NCBI RefSeq assembly: GCF_004348115.1
Contig: NZ_QPFB01000001.1
Location: 409,878 to 473,877, forward strand
DNA: 64,000 bases
Source: Stenotrophomonas sp. ATCM1_4
GTDB lineage: Bacteria; Pseudomonadota; Gammaproteobacteria; Xanthomonadales; Xanthomonadaceae
Reading direction: 5' to 3'
The notes under the pieces were generated by a model. It had not been told where the DNA came from. It worked only from the letters and a program-made list of their open reading frames with translations, and made no database searches. The position numbers and the translations under genes are program-made. Shown here piece by piece: positions 16,679 through 27,061 of this stretch; the first letter of the stretch is position 1, and the number at the start of each line of letters is the position of its first letter.

Positions 16679-19600
16679 AGATGAAACTGTTGGATTACGC
16701 ACTGCTGTGCGCGCTGTCGGGCATGGCCCCGGCGGTCTACGCCCAGGCCGCGCAGGCGCCGGCCATTGCCCGTGGCCCGGCAACCGATGCGGTCGAGCCA
16801 GCCTGTGATGCCGCAGGCTGCAATGGGCAGGAAGGCATGCTGTTCCGCATCAACAGCCGCGGCAAGCGCGAGACCGTGGTGCCGCAGGCAGCCAGCGGCT
16901 CGGCTGCACTGGCCCCGGACCGCCGCGTGTCGGTGGAAGCGGAGAAGCCGGGCAATGAGGCGGCGATGCCGTTGCAGCCGGGCCAGGCCGTGGCCATTGG
17001 CAAGTGGTCGCTGCAGCTGCCCAATGGCGGCGTGATCTGGGCCACGGAAGACCCCAACCTGGGCAAGCCGTCCTTCAGCCTGTCGGCACCGTCGCTGGTG
17101 CCGTTCGATGGCAGCCGCATCACCAAGCCTGTGCAGTTCTACGCCTTCAACAACTATTCGGCCTTCATCCAGCGTGCCGAGGTGCGGGTGTTCCGTGCCT
17201 CCGACACCGACCTGGTCGATCCGGTCGCCACCGTCGCCTTGCCGGTGGCCGCTTCGACCACGCTGGAATGGGATGGCGGCCTGCCGTCCGGTTACCGGCC
17301 CAAGGTGGGTGACGAACTGGTCTACATCGTGCGTGCCTACGGCGCCGATGGCAGCGTCGACGAAACCTACCCGAGCCGGCTGCAGCTGGTGCGCCCGGAA
17401 GAAGCCGAGCGCGGCACGCAGATGCTGCGCAACGCGGTGGAGCGCAGCAAGGGTGCTGCGTTCAGCACCGACGATGCGCAGCTGCAGAGCCTGGTCGACC
17501 AGAGCTTCGGCCGCGACAGCCTGCGCCAGCAGAACATCCCGATCTACGGCTCGCGCATCCGCATCCAGGGCCGCAACCTGCCCGAGCAGGCCAGCGTCCG
17601 CATCAACGGCCAGATGCAGCCGGTGGACATGGAGAGCAAGCTGGTCGCCGAGTACCTGGTGCCGGTGGGCCAGCACCGCTTCGACATCGACATCAGTGCC
17701 GGCACCCACGGCATGACGGTGCGCGACCAGCTGGACATCGACGTCACCGGCCGCTACATGTTCGCCGTGGCACTGGCCGACTTCACCCTGTCTGGCAACA
17801 GCGTGTCCGGCTCGCTGGAACCGCTGGGCCAGGATGATCGCTACGAGAAGGACCTGGTGGTCGACGGCCGCCTGGCGTTCTATCTGAAGGGAAAGGTCAA
17901 GGGCAAGTACCTGGTCACCGCGCAGGCCGATACCCAGGAGCGCGAAGTCAACGAGATGTTCCGTGGCTTCTGGGATGCCGATCCGCAGGACGTGTTCCGC
18001 CGCCTGGACCCAGACCAGTACTACCCGGTTTATGGCGACGACTCCACCACCTACCGCGACGTGGACACGCAGGGGCGGCTGTACGTCCGGGTGGACTGGG
18101 ACAAGAGCCAGGCCCTGTGGGGCAACTTCAACACCGGCTTCACCGGCACCGAGTACGGCCAGTATTCGCGTTCGCTGTACGGCGGCGCGCTGAACTGGCG
18201 CAGCCGCGCGACCAACCCGTGGGGCGATGCCCGCAGCGAAGTGCGCGCGTTCGGCTCGGAGGCGCAGACCGCGCCGGGCCACAGCGAATTCCTCGGCACC
18301 GGCGGCAGCCTGTACTACCTGCGCCACAACGACATCCTGCCGGGCTCGGAGAAGGTCGCCATCGAGATCCGCGATGCCACCACCGGCCGCGTGGAGAAGC
18401 GCATCGACCTGCAGCCCGGTGCCGACTACCAGGTCGACAACTTCCAGGGCCGGTTGATCCTGTCCGACGCGCTGTCCATCGTCACACGGGATGGGCTGCC
18501 GCGCCTGTCGCGCGACACCCCGCTGGACGGCTACACCCAGGTGCTGCTGGTCGACTACGAATACCTGCCGACCGGCTTCAACCCCGATGAGGTCACCGCG
18601 GGCGTGCGCGCCAAGCACTGGTTCGGCGACCACGTTGGCGTGGGGGCTACCTACGTCGATGAGAACCGGGCCGGCGACGACTACACGCTGGCGTCGGCCG
18701 ACCTCACCCTGCAGGCCGGGCGCGGCACCTACGTGAAGGTGGAACGTGCCCGCACCGAGGCCACCAGCGCCCCGGTGTTCTATTCGGAAAACGGTGGCCT
18801 GACCTTCGCCGAGCTCAACTCCGGCCTGGGCGCACGCCGCCAGGGCGATGCCACCTCGGTGGAGGCGCGCGTCAATTTCAAGGAAATGGGCTGGACCGCG
18901 CTGGACTGGTCGGCCGGCGCGTGGATGCGCCGTGTCGACGCCGGCTACTCGATCGCCCGCTACGACACCGGCGAGGAGGTGCGTGAGCACGGCGCCGAGT
19001 TCCGTGGCCAGCTCAGCCCGGATATCGACCTCTACGGCCGCTACAGCCGCGCCGAGCGCGGCGCGGAGTACCTGGAGCAGAGCCAGCTGACCGGCGAATG
19101 GCGCATCACCGACGTCGACACCCTGAGTGCCGAGCTGCGCCGCGTCGACGAGAACCGCTACACCGGGCAGGGCATCGGCACGCTGGGCGCACTGCAGTAC
19201 AAGCGTCGCTTCGGCAACATGCTCGACCTGTACGGCACCGCGCAGGTCACCTTGGACGATGATGGTGGCAAGTACGAAAGCAATGATGCGGTCACGCTGG
19301 GCGGCAACTACCAGTTCGGCAACCTCTCCAGCGTCGGTGCGGAAGTCACCCAGGGTGATCGCGGCGATGCGGCGCAGGTCAATGCCGAGTACCGGCTGAC
19401 CCCGGACCATTCGATCTACGGCAACTACACCTTCACCAACGCCACCAGCAGCAGCTACGACTCGTTGTTCAGCCCGACCCAGCGTGATGGCTGGACGCTG
19501 GGCCAGCGTTGGCGCCTGTCCAACCAGGTCAACGTGTTCAACGAGAGCCAGTACCTGAAGGCACCGAACGAAACCGGGCTGGCCCACACCTTCGGCATGG

Positions 19601-20400
19601 ACTTCTATCCCGGCGTGGGCTGGAACCTGGGCTTCCAGCTGCAGGATGCGGAACTGGACCGTGGCACCGGCAACATCAACCGGCGCGCGGTCAGCCTCAG
19701 CGGTGGCCGCACCTCGTCGGCCACGCAGTGGAGCAGCAAGCTGGAGTGGCGCAAGGACAGCGGCGCCGAGCGCCGCGTGCAGTGGGTGACCACCAATGCA
19801 CTGACCCACAAGTTCAGCGAGAGCCTGCGCATCGCCGCGCGCTTCAACTACTCCGACACCGACGACGCGCTGGATCCGCTGGCCGGGGCGAAGTTTATCG
19901 AAGGCAACCTCGGCTTCGCCTACCGCCCGTTCAACAGCACCCGCTGGGGACTGCTGGGCCGCTACACGTACCTGTACGACGTCTCCACGCTGGCGCAGGA
20001 TACCAGCAGCGCCTACTACGACCAGCGCAGCCAGGTGCTGTCGTTCGAGGGCGTGTACCGCCCGCTCAACCACTGGGAGTTCGCGCTCAAGGCGGCTCGC
20101 CGCGAGGGCGAAGTGCGGATGGGCCGCATGACCGGGGCCTGGGCCGATTCGGCGGCGACGTTCCTGGCCGGGCAGGTGCGCTATGGCGTCACCACCAACT
20201 GGCACGCACTGGCCGAGTACCGCTCGCTGGCGGTCAAGGACGGTGGCCGCCGGCAGGGTGCCCTGGTGGGGCTGGACCGCGACATCGGCCGTAACTTCCG
20301 TGTCGGCGTCGGCTACAACTTCACCGACTTCAGCGACAAGCTCACCGATTTCGACTACGACCACCGGGGGTGGTTCCTCAACGTGGTGGGCAGCTACTGA
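16675..20400 (+). CDS. large outer-membrane barrel-like protein
   Basis: 1241 residues, unknown function. It has a signal peptide (cleavage near AVYAQA, residue 24). The N-terminal 300 or so residues look like beta-sandwich domains. From about residue 360 there are alternating polar/hydrophobic strands rich in aromatic residues, ending GWFLNVVGSY, as expected of an outer-membrane beta-barrel. No TonB plug or POTRA domain is recognised. ATG 16675 overlaps the stop of the giant OmpA-domain gene (ATGA), so the two are made together. It may be the outer-membrane anchor or exit channel for its neighbours (inference). Confidence 0.75.
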   Translation: MKMKLLDYALLCALSGMAPAVYAQAAQAPAIARGPATDAVEPACDAAGCNGQEGMLFRINSRGKRETVVPQAASGSAALAPDRRVSVEAEKPGNEAAMPLQPGQAVAIGKWSLQLPNGGVIWATEDPNLGKPSFSLSAPSLVPFDGSRITKPVQFYAFNNYSAFIQRAEVRVFRASDTDLVDPVATVALPVAASTTLEWDGGLPSGYRPKVGDELVYIVRAYGADGSVDETYPSRLQLVRPEEAERGTQMLRNAVERSKGAAFSTDDAQLQSLVDQSFGRDSLRQQNIPIYGSRIRIQGRNLPEQASVRINGQMQPVDMESKLVAEYLVPVGQHRFDIDISAGTHGMTVRDQLDIDVTGRYMFAVALADFTLSGNSVSGSLEPLGQDDRYEKDLVVDGRLAFYLKGKVKGKYLVTAQADTQEREVNEMFRGFWDADPQDVFRRLDPDQYYPVYGDDSTTYRDVDTQGRLYVRVDWDKSQALWGNFNTGFTGTEYGQYSRSLYGGALNWRSRATNPWGDARSEVRAFGSEAQTAPGHSEFLGTGGSLYYLRHNDILPGSEKVAIEIRDATTGRVEKRIDLQPGADYQVDNFQGRLILSDALSIVTRDGLPRLSRDTPLDGYTQVLLVDYEYLPTGFNPDEVTAGVRAKHWFGDHVGVGATYVDENRAGDDYTLASADLTLQAGRGTYVKVERARTEATSAPVFYSENGGLTFAELNSGLGARRQGDATSVEARVNFKEMGWTALDWSAGAWMRRVDAGYSIARYDTGEEVREHGAEFRGQLSPDIDLYGRYSRAERGAEYLEQSQLTGEWRITDVDTLSAELRRVDENRYTGQGIGTLGALQYKRRFGNMLDLYGTAQVTLDDDGGKYESNDAVTLGGNYQFGNLSSVGAEVTQGDRGDAAQVNAEYRLTPDHSIYGNYTFTNATSSSYDSLFSPTQRDGWTLGQRWRLSNQVNVFNESQYLKAPNETGLAHTFGMDFYPGVGWNLGFQLQDAELDRGTGNINRRAVSLSGGRTSSATQWSSKLEWRKDSGAERRVQWVTTNALTHKFSESLRIAARFNYSDTDDALDPLAGAKFIEGNLGFAYRPFNSTRWGLLGRYTYLYDVSTLAQDTSSAYYDQRSQVLSFEGVYRPLNHWEFALKAARREGEVRMGRMTGAWADSAATFLAGQVRYGVTTNWHALAEYRSLAVKDGGRRQGALVGLDRDIGRNFRVGVGYNFTDFSDKLTDFDYDHRGWFLNVVGSY

Positions 20401-20543
20401 TGCGCGGACCGCTGGCGCGGCTGGCCCGCGCCATCCCTTCGGGAAGCACCCGCGGGCTTCCCGTCATTGAACCAAACCAAGCGGCGTGCGCCTGGCCCGG
20501 TGGCCGGGTGCGACGCCAGAGAGTCATGGGGGACAGGATCTTG

Positions 20544-23291
20544 ATGAGTTGGAAGAAAGCCATCGTGGTGGTGGCGGCCGGTGCACTGGCTGGCCACGTC
20601 GTGCAGGCCAAGGCGCAGTTTGTGGTCAATGCCAGCTTCCGGAACACCACGGCGCCAGGCTGGTCGATCCCGAAGGTGGACAACGCCGGCACCGTGGATG
20701 ACAGCAACATCCTCACCGGCGGCTACGGCGCAATCTCCGATACCAACACCAACGATGCCAACGGCAGTGGCTGGCTGCGCCTGACCACCAAGCGGCAGAA
20801 CCAGGCCGGCGTCAGCCTGTACACCGGCTCGGGCTTCCCGTCCTCCAGCGGCGTGCTGCTGGAGTTCGACTACGTCAGCTGGGGCGGCGTGGCATCCAAT
20901 GGCGCCGATGGCATCAGTGCGTTCCTGTACGACGCCAACGGCAGCATGGCCGGCGCCAAGCCGGGCGCGAGCCTGGGCTTCTGCCACGGCAACGGCGGCT
21001 ACCTCGCGGTGGCGCTGGACGAGTTCGGCAACTTCTCCAGCGACGCACGGACGGTGACCGATGCCTGCACCGGCATCACGCCGCACGGCGCCACCCGCCA
21101 GCCGCAGAGCATCGCCATCCGTGGCCCGGTCGGCAGCGGCAACCCCTACGTGGCCGGCCTGACCCTGCCCGGTGGGCAGACCCTGGACGTGACCGGCGTG
21201 ACCTCGCGCCCGACGACCAACCGGCGCGTGCGCCTGGTGCTGGTCCCCAAGGGCAGCGGCACCGGCTACCGGGTGAACGTGTTCTACGGCGCAACGCCGG
21301 AGACCATGACCCAGTTGATCAGCAACCAGGACTTCGCCTACGCGGCCCCGGCCAACCTGCGGTTGGGCTTTGGCGGTTCCACCGGCGGCTACGTCAACGT
21401 GCATGAGGTGCGCGAGGTGTTCGTGCGTGCCCCGGCCGACCTGGTGGTGACCAAGCAGGTGTCCACGCCGCAGGCCGCCAAGGGCGACCGGCTCAGCTAC
21501 ACCGTCACCCTGACCAACAAGGACATCAACGCCGTCGACGCGGGCAACCAGGCCCCGACGATCACCCCGGCCAACGCGGCGCTGTTCAGTGACAGCCTGC
21601 CCAGCCAGCTGCGCGACGCCACCTGGGCCTGCAGCGCTTCGAGCGGCTCGACCTGCCCGGCCGCCAGCGGCACCGGCAGCATCAGCACCAGCAACTACAC
21701 GCTGGCCCCGGGCGGCGTGCTGACCTTCAGCATCACCGGCTACGTCACCGACAGCGCGCAGTGCAACGCCACCGTCAGCAACACCGCCGCAGCCGTGTTC
21801 CCGGCAAGCTCCGGTTTCTCGGACATGAACCCGGACGACAACAGCGCCACCGCCAACTTCACCGTGCTGTGCCCGGCGCCGTTTGCCACGTGCCCCACCG
21901 ATGCCTTCGTCACCCGTGACAGCAACCTCTACACCATGGACCTGAGCACCGGTGCCATGAGCCTGCTCGGCACCAGTGGCCCGCTGGCCAACAGCGGCGT
22001 CAACGGCATCGGCTTCCGCCAGCAGGACGGCTACCTGTGGGGCTACTACAAGGGCACCGGTGCCGGCGACGTACCGCGGCTGGTGCGCATCGGCCAGAAC
22101 GGCGTGGCCGACCTGCCGTTCGCCGCAGCGCCGAGCGGGCTGGGCTTCAGCGGACAGTTCGTCGTCGCCGACGTCCAGCCGGGGACCGGCTACTACGCCG
22201 CCGCCAACGCCGGCAGCCTCTATTACATCAACGTGGCCACCAACGCCGTGGTCGGCTCGCCGGTGGCCACGACCGCCTTCGCGCAGTCCTCGGACATGGC
22301 CTTCCACCCGACCGATGGCAACATCTACGGCGTCAACAACACCACGGGGGTGGTGTTCCGGGTCAACTCCGCCACGGGTGCCAAGGTGGACCTGCCGCTG
22401 GCGCTGCCGCTGTCACCGGGCAGTGGTGGCTGGGGCGGCATCTTCTTCGACAGCGCGGGCACGATGTACGCCTACCGCTCGGGTGCGACCACGCCGCCGG
22501 GGCTGGTCTATCGGATCTTCAACGTCAGTGGCAGCGGCGGTGCGATGTTCTATGACGTGCTGGCACCCAATGCGCCCACCTCCAGCAACCTGGACGGCGC
22601 TCGGTGCCCGGCCGCGCCGCCGCCGGCCCTGCCGCCGGTGATCGCGCTGAGCAAGACCACCACCGGCGCGACCGGTGGGCCGTTCTCCTTCGCGCTGACC
22701 AATACCCGCACCCATGCCAGCGGCCAGGTGACCACCACCACCGCCGGCACGCCGACGCAGGTGGACGCGGACGGCAACGCCGCCAACGGCGTGCAGCCCT
22801 ACACGGTGGACGTGACCGCGCAGGCGGTGACCATCAGCGAGACGGTCGCCCCGGGCTGGCGGTTGGCGTCGGCGACCTGCCGGAACAGCCAGGGCACGGT
22901 GCTGGGCGCTCTCAACGGCAGCACCTACACGCTGCCGGCCGGCACGCTGGCCACCTCGCAGGTCTACCAGTGCGAGTTCGTCAACGAGCGCAGTGATGTC
23001 GACCTGTACATCACCAAGACCAACAACGCTGCCGCGGTGGTGCCGGGCATGCCGTTCGACTACACGCTGGTGATCGGCAACAAGGGGCCGCAGCCGGCGG
23101 ACGGCGCGGTCGTGCGCGACCCGGCGGTGGCTGGCCTGGCGTGCAGTGCGTTGACCTGCACCAGCACTGGCGGCGCCAGCTGCCCGACACCGCTTACCGT
23201 GGCCGCGCTGCAGTCGACCACCGGCCTGACGATTCCCGGCCTGCCGAAGGACAGCAGCGTGGAGCTGAAGCTGCGTTGCAGCGCCGACTGA
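20544..23291 (+). CDS. secreted lectin-like and DUF11 repeat protein
   Basis: 915 residues. A signal peptide ends near AKAQ (residue 25). Residues about 26-260 resemble a bacterial legume-type lectin domain (LEFDYVSWGG, NGADGISAFLYDA, LAVALDEFGNFS). A DUF11-like segment follows, then a region with dwelling-type motifs (NLYTMDLSTGAMSLLG, FHPTDGNIYGV) like DUF6923 beta-propellers, and C-terminal DUF11 domains to the end. There is no anchor at the C-terminus. I chose ATG 20544, with CAGGA six bases upstream; in-frame starts at 20526 or earlier would spoil the signal peptide. It lies 143 bases after the barrel gene, probably in the same operon. Confidence 0.75.
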   Translation: MSWKKAIVVVAAGALAGHVVQAKAQFVVNASFRNTTAPGWSIPKVDNAGTVDDSNILTGGYGAISDTNTNDANGSGWLRLTTKRQNQAGVSLYTGSGFPSSSGVLLEFDYVSWGGVASNGADGISAFLYDANGSMAGAKPGASLGFCHGNGGYLAVALDEFGNFSSDARTVTDACTGITPHGATRQPQSIAIRGPVGSGNPYVAGLTLPGGQTLDVTGVTSRPTTNRRVRLVLVPKGSGTGYRVNVFYGATPETMTQLISNQDFAYAAPANLRLGFGGSTGGYVNVHEVREVFVRAPADLVVTKQVSTPQAAKGDRLSYTVTLTNKDINAVDAGNQAPTITPANAALFSDSLPSQLRDATWACSASSGSTCPAASGTGSISTSNYTLAPGGVLTFSITGYVTDSAQCNATVSNTAAAVFPASSGFSDMNPDDNSATANFTVLCPAPFATCPTDAFVTRDSNLYTMDLSTGAMSLLGTSGPLANSGVNGIGFRQQDGYLWGYYKGTGAGDVPRLVRIGQNGVADLPFAAAPSGLGFSGQFVVADVQPGTGYYAAANAGSLYYINVATNAVVGSPVATTAFAQSSDMAFHPTDGNIYGVNNTTGVVFRVNSATGAKVDLPLALPLSPGSGGWGGIFFDSAGTMYAYRSGATTPPGLVYRIFNVSGSGGAMFYDVLAPNAPTSSNLDGARCPAAPPPALPPVIALSKTTTGATGGPFSFALTNTRTHASGQVTTTTAGTPTQVDADGNAANGVQPYTVDVTAQAVTISETVAPGWRLASATCRNSQGTVLGALNGSTYTLPAGTLATSQVYQCEFVNERSDVDLYITKTNNAAAVVPGMPFDYTLVIGNKGPQPADGAVVRDPAVAGLACSALTCTSTGGASCPTPLTVAALQSTTGLTIPGLPKDSSVELKLRCSAD

Positions 23292-23840
23292 GCGCCACCG
23301 GCACCTGCGCATCGTGCGCATGTGCCGACGTCCCGTTGCAAGGATGCGATGGGACGAAGCGATCCATTGCTGGATCTGTGCGCGGAAGCGCGGCTATCGC
23401 CGGCATCCGGCGTGCTTTGTTGATGCCGCTGGCGTGAAAGCCAGATGAAATCCTTATCGGGCCTTGCCGCGCTTTGTGGCAGGGCTGACACGCGACGACA
23501 TCGTGCGTGGAGCGAGCGCGGTGCCGAAGGACGTTCAATGCGATGGCTGGATCGGTCCATGCAGATCCATGTCAGCACCGACATGTTCTGCAAGGTTTTC
23601 CACTGCGCCCGGCGTCGCATCTGGTACACATAAGAAGTCGCCTGTGCTGTCGCCCAACCGGGATGGAGCGTTGCGTTGCACGCTTCGCCCGGAGGTACAG
23701 TTTGCGACGACAGTAGCGGCGCGCTGCGATGCGGGCCCCGATGCTTCAGGCATCCATGGACAGTCCGCTCGCCGACGGGCACACGCATTGGGTCCGTCAT
23801 CCCTGTGGCGCGATTGGACGCATCTGCCGTATGGACAACC
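23292..23840. other. intergenic region before the MocR gene
   Basis: About 550 bases with several short open frames, none with a good ribosome site or recognisable product. It presumably holds the end of the surface operon and the promoter of the MocR-type regulator; I see no strong terminator or promoter. Confidence 0.5.
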
Positions 23841-25304
23841 ATGACTGTCGACTACCCCCCTCTCTCCCTGGCTGAAAAAGTCGCCACCGATATCGGCCGG
23901 CAGATACTGGCCGGCGCGCTCAAGCCCGGTGACAAGCTTCCCTCCCTGCGCGAGTACGCCCGATTGAACGGCTACTCCAAGAACACCGTGATCGCCGCCT
24001 TCGATCTGCTCAGCGAGCGGGCCCTGGTCGAACCACACCATGGCAAAGGCTTCTACGTGCGCGAGATGGCCGGACTGGGCGAGCGCGATACCGACGAGGA
24101 TCCACCGGCCTACAACCAGGCCATCGACACCATCTGGCTGATGCGCCAGCAGGCGGTGCGCGAACCCGGCCGCGCGCATCTGGGCGAGGGCTTCCCGCCG
24201 GTGGAGTGGCTGATGGACATGCGCGTGGACCGCTTCCACCGGCATATCGTCCGCTCCGGCGTGGCCAACCTGTTCCGCTACGGCAACCGCTACGGTCACC
24301 TGCCGCTGCGCCAGCACCTGGTCCGCCGGCTGGCCGGCTACGGCATCGAGGTCGGCCCCCGACAGGTGGTGGCCACCTTCGGTGCCAACCACGCCCTGGA
24401 CATCATCATCCGCTGCCACGTGCGTCCCGGCGACACGGTGCTGGTCGAGGAGCCGGGCTACCACCCGCTGTACGGCAAGCTGCGCCTGCAGGGGGCCAAC
24501 CTGGTGGCGGTGCCGCGGCGCGCCGATGGCCCGGACCTGGCCGTGCTGGAGTCCATCCTGCAGCGGAACAAGGTGCGCCTGTTCTTCATGCAGTCGGTGG
24601 CCCACAACCCCACCGGCACCGATATCTCGGCCGACGTCGCGCAGCGCCTGGCCAAGCTCGCGGCCGCGCATGACCTGCTGGTCGTCGACAACGATGCGAT
24701 GGCCGACTTCAAGGCCAACGCCACGCCGCGCGTATCGGCGATGGCACAGCTGAAGAACGTCATCTACGTCGGCAGTTTCTCCAAATCGGTGTCCGCCTCG
24801 CTGCGGGTGGGCTTCATCGCCGGCGACAAGGCCCACGTCGAGGAGCTGGCCGACATCAAGCTGCTGCTGCACCTGGGAGGCAGCGAGTACGCCGAGCGGG
24901 TGCTGGAGGCGATGCTGCGCGGGGGCAACTTCCTGCGCCACGTCAAACGCCTGCAGGATCGCGCCCGCGCGGCCACCACCCGGGGCCTGGAGGTGCTGCA
25001 CGGCATGGGCGCCACCGTGTTCGCCGAACCGGCGCAGAGCCTGTACCTGTGGGCGCGCTTTGCCAACATCACCGACACCCACCAGTTGACCACGCGGTTG
25101 TTGTCGCGCGGCGTGGTGCTGGCCCCGGGCGCATTGTTCCAGCTGGATCCGGAACGGGTCTCGCCGTGGACGCGGTTGAACGTGGCCTACCTCAACGAGC
25201 CGGTGTTCGTGGACAGCCTCAACCAGGAGCTGGACCGGGCCGCGGGAACCGCGTCGCCGCTGGCACGCCCGGGGCTGTTCACGCCGCCGGAATGGGGCCG
25301 CTGA
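23841..25304 (+). CDS. MocR-type (GntR/aminotransferase) transcription regulator
   Basis: 487 residues with a GntR winged helix-turn-helix at about 10-75 (GDKLPSLREYARLNGYSKNTV) fused to a class I aminotransferase-like domain. PLP-site motifs are present: SVAHNPTGTD, NDAMADF and the lysine segment SFSKSVSASLRVGF. In this family PLP-linked ligand sensing controls nearby vitamin B6, GABA or amino-acid genes; here the neighbours do not show the target. I chose ATG 23841 because it starts right before the winged helix, although frames open upstream. Confidence 0.9.
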   Translation: MTVDYPPLSLAEKVATDIGRQILAGALKPGDKLPSLREYARLNGYSKNTVIAAFDLLSERALVEPHHGKGFYVREMAGLGERDTDEDPPAYNQAIDTIWLMRQQAVREPGRAHLGEGFPPVEWLMDMRVDRFHRHIVRSGVANLFRYGNRYGHLPLRQHLVRRLAGYGIEVGPRQVVATFGANHALDIIIRCHVRPGDTVLVEEPGYHPLYGKLRLQGANLVAVPRRADGPDLAVLESILQRNKVRLFFMQSVAHNPTGTDISADVAQRLAKLAAAHDLLVVDNDAMADFKANATPRVSAMAQLKNVIYVGSFSKSVSASLRVGFIAGDKAHVEELADIKLLLHLGGSEYAERVLEAMLRGGNFLRHVKRLQDRARAATTRGLEVLHGMGATVFAEPAQSLYLWARFANITDTHQLTTRLLSRGVVLAPGALFQLDPERVSPWTRLNVAYLNEPVFVDSLNQELDRAAGTASPLARPGLFTPPEWGR

Positions 25305-25313
25305 GCGCGGCCC

Positions 25314-26840
25314 TCACTGCCAGGCCGACAGGGACAGCTTCAGCTCGGCGGCGAAGCCCTTGGCCGAGCGCAGCGGCACCGAGAACACATCCGGTGCCTG
25401 CTGCACGATGCCGATCGCCTTGGTGCGCGCGGCGTCGAGCTCGGCCTCGTTCTTCGGCCCGCCGGCCCACTGGTCGTCGCTCCAGACATAGCGCAGGCGC
25501 CAGCCGCCGCCATCGGCCGGCTTGGCGAACAGCACCAGCGTGTTGCGGAACAGGTGCTCGCCGGGGATGTGGTTCTTCAGGAACAGCGCGCCATCGACCT
25601 CGTAGCCGGCATTGCATACCGCCAGGTCGATGGAGAAGGCGATCTCGCTGCCGGCCATGATCCTGCCGCTGTCCAGGAACACCGAGAACAGCACCGGCGA
25701 GCGTGCCTCGCGGCGCACGCTGCCGTCGGCATTGAACATCTCATCGTAGCTGCGCCGGATGGCGCACTGGTTGGCCTGCGTGCGCGAGGTCAGCTCGTAG
25801 GTATACGCACCGCGCGGGGCGACCGTGGACTCGATGTAGTAGGAGGACTGGATCTTCTTGCCCTTGCGGCGCGCGGCCTCGATCTCGGGCGGGAAGGGCA
25901 GGGCGGTGATGTCCAGCTGCGCCGTGGCGCAGGTATCGCCGAACAGGAAGCGCACCAGGTTCTGGTAGCCCTCCTCGGAATTGACGATGCCGAAGTAGCC
26001 ACTGTGGCTGCGGTTGACGAAGGCGCGTGGCGCGCCTTCCACGTAGGCGTTGGCGATGCGCACCAGGCCATCGCTCAGCGCGCCCACCGCGAACGAGGAC
26101 AGGCCATGCGCGGCGGCGTAGTCGCGGCTGTTGGTGCCGATCAGGCAGAACATGCGTTGCGGCGGGAACTCCGCCTTGCCCAGCGTGTTGACCTTGTCCT
26201 TGGGTACCTTTAGGTACTTGCCCATATTGGTGCGGTTGAAGTTGTTCAGGTCATTGATCGACAGCAGGTTGGGCAGGTTGATCCCGCCGACCTCGATGCC
26301 GTTGTGCGGGGTGGCGTAGGTGAACACCTTGTCGACCATCGCACGGGTCTGTGCACTGGCCACCTCCGGGTTCTGCAGCAGGCAGCGGCAGATCAGCCCG
26401 CCCATCGAATGGGCGACCAGGTAGACGCGGAAGTCGCGGCGCATGGCGGCGTTGTTGCCGCAGACGCTGTCACGCAATTCCTCGATGCGACGCCCCAGGC
26501 TGGTGGCGGCATCGATGATGGACGGCGTCCGGCCATCGCCGAAGGCCGGGTCGGCCGGGTCGTAGTAGCGGTGGATGACGATGCAGCGCGGCGAGATGCG
26601 GTCGCGCCGCTCGGCCCCGAACTCGTACACGTCGCGGTAGTTGTGGTCCTTCATCAGCCGCACCAGCGGCGATTCGAACACGAACTTCACCACCGAGCCG
26701 TCCTGCGCCTGGCGCATCTTGGTCGAGCCCGCCTCGAAACCCATGAACGGCGTGGACGTGGTTTCCACGATCTCGTCGCGGGTCATCGCATAGCCGCGCA
26801 CGTAGATGATCGGGTAGTAGGGGCGTTCGATGCGTTCCAT
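25314..26840 (-). CDS. alpha/beta hydrolase, lipase/esterase-like, with extra C-terminal domain
   Basis: 508 residues. The first half is an alpha/beta hydrolase: nucleophile elbow AHSMGG (Ser145), the oxyanion-side YPIIYVRGYA near the N-terminus, and the later histidine in NRSHSGYF as a likely triad member. The second half (about 330-508) is a separate beta-rich domain I do not recognise. There is no signal peptide. ATG 26840 is preceded by GGAG nine bases away. It is convergent with the MocR gene (9 bases between stops). The substrate is unknown. Confidence 0.8.
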   Translation of the reverse strand: MERIERPYYPIIYVRGYAMTRDEIVETTSTPFMGFEAGSTKMRQAQDGSVVKFVFESPLVRLMKDHNYRDVYEFGAERRDRISPRCIVIHRYYDPADPAFGDGRTPSIIDAATSLGRRIEELRDSVCGNNAAMRRDFRVYLVAHSMGGLICRCLLQNPEVASAQTRAMVDKVFTYATPHNGIEVGGINLPNLLSINDLNNFNRTNMGKYLKVPKDKVNTLGKAEFPPQRMFCLIGTNSRDYAAAHGLSSFAVGALSDGLVRIANAYVEGAPRAFVNRSHSGYFGIVNSEEGYQNLVRFLFGDTCATAQLDITALPFPPEIEAARRKGKKIQSSYYIESTVAPRGAYTYELTSRTQANQCAIRRSYDEMFNADGSVRREARSPVLFSVFLDSGRIMAGSEIAFSIDLAVCNAGYEVDGALFLKNHIPGEHLFRNTLVLFAKPADGGGWRLRYVWSDDQWAGGPKNEAELDAARTKAIGIVQQAPDVFSVPLRSAKGFAAELKLSLSAWQ

Positions 26841-27061
26841 GGGACGGCTCCGTCGCTGCACGCGGGAATGGTGGGCGGATTGTTGGTCAGTTGCATGAAT
26901 CGGGGAAGCGTCGCGTCTCACATGATCGCGTCTTCCCTGGCCCTTCCTGCCCCGGGCCGCCGTTGCGCAGGCCATTGCCGACCGTCATCGGCCCGCTTCC
27001 GCCCCTCCCGCAAGGGGCGGGGCCGTTGATCGCCCCTGACGCCCCAACGCCACACGCAGGA

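Noticed and set aside
12230..16783. 1517-codon minus-strand frame across the giant gene
   Set aside because: Antisense of repeat DNA; its repeats only mirror the plus-strand 330-bp units, and no signal peptide or domain appears.
15877..20364. 1495-codon minus-strand frame across the barrel gene
   Set aside because: Same reason: antisense shadow of two coupled real genes with no start site.
23464..23844. 126-codon frame before the MocR gene
   Set aside because: It ends inside the MocR start, has no homology-like motifs and no ribosome site.
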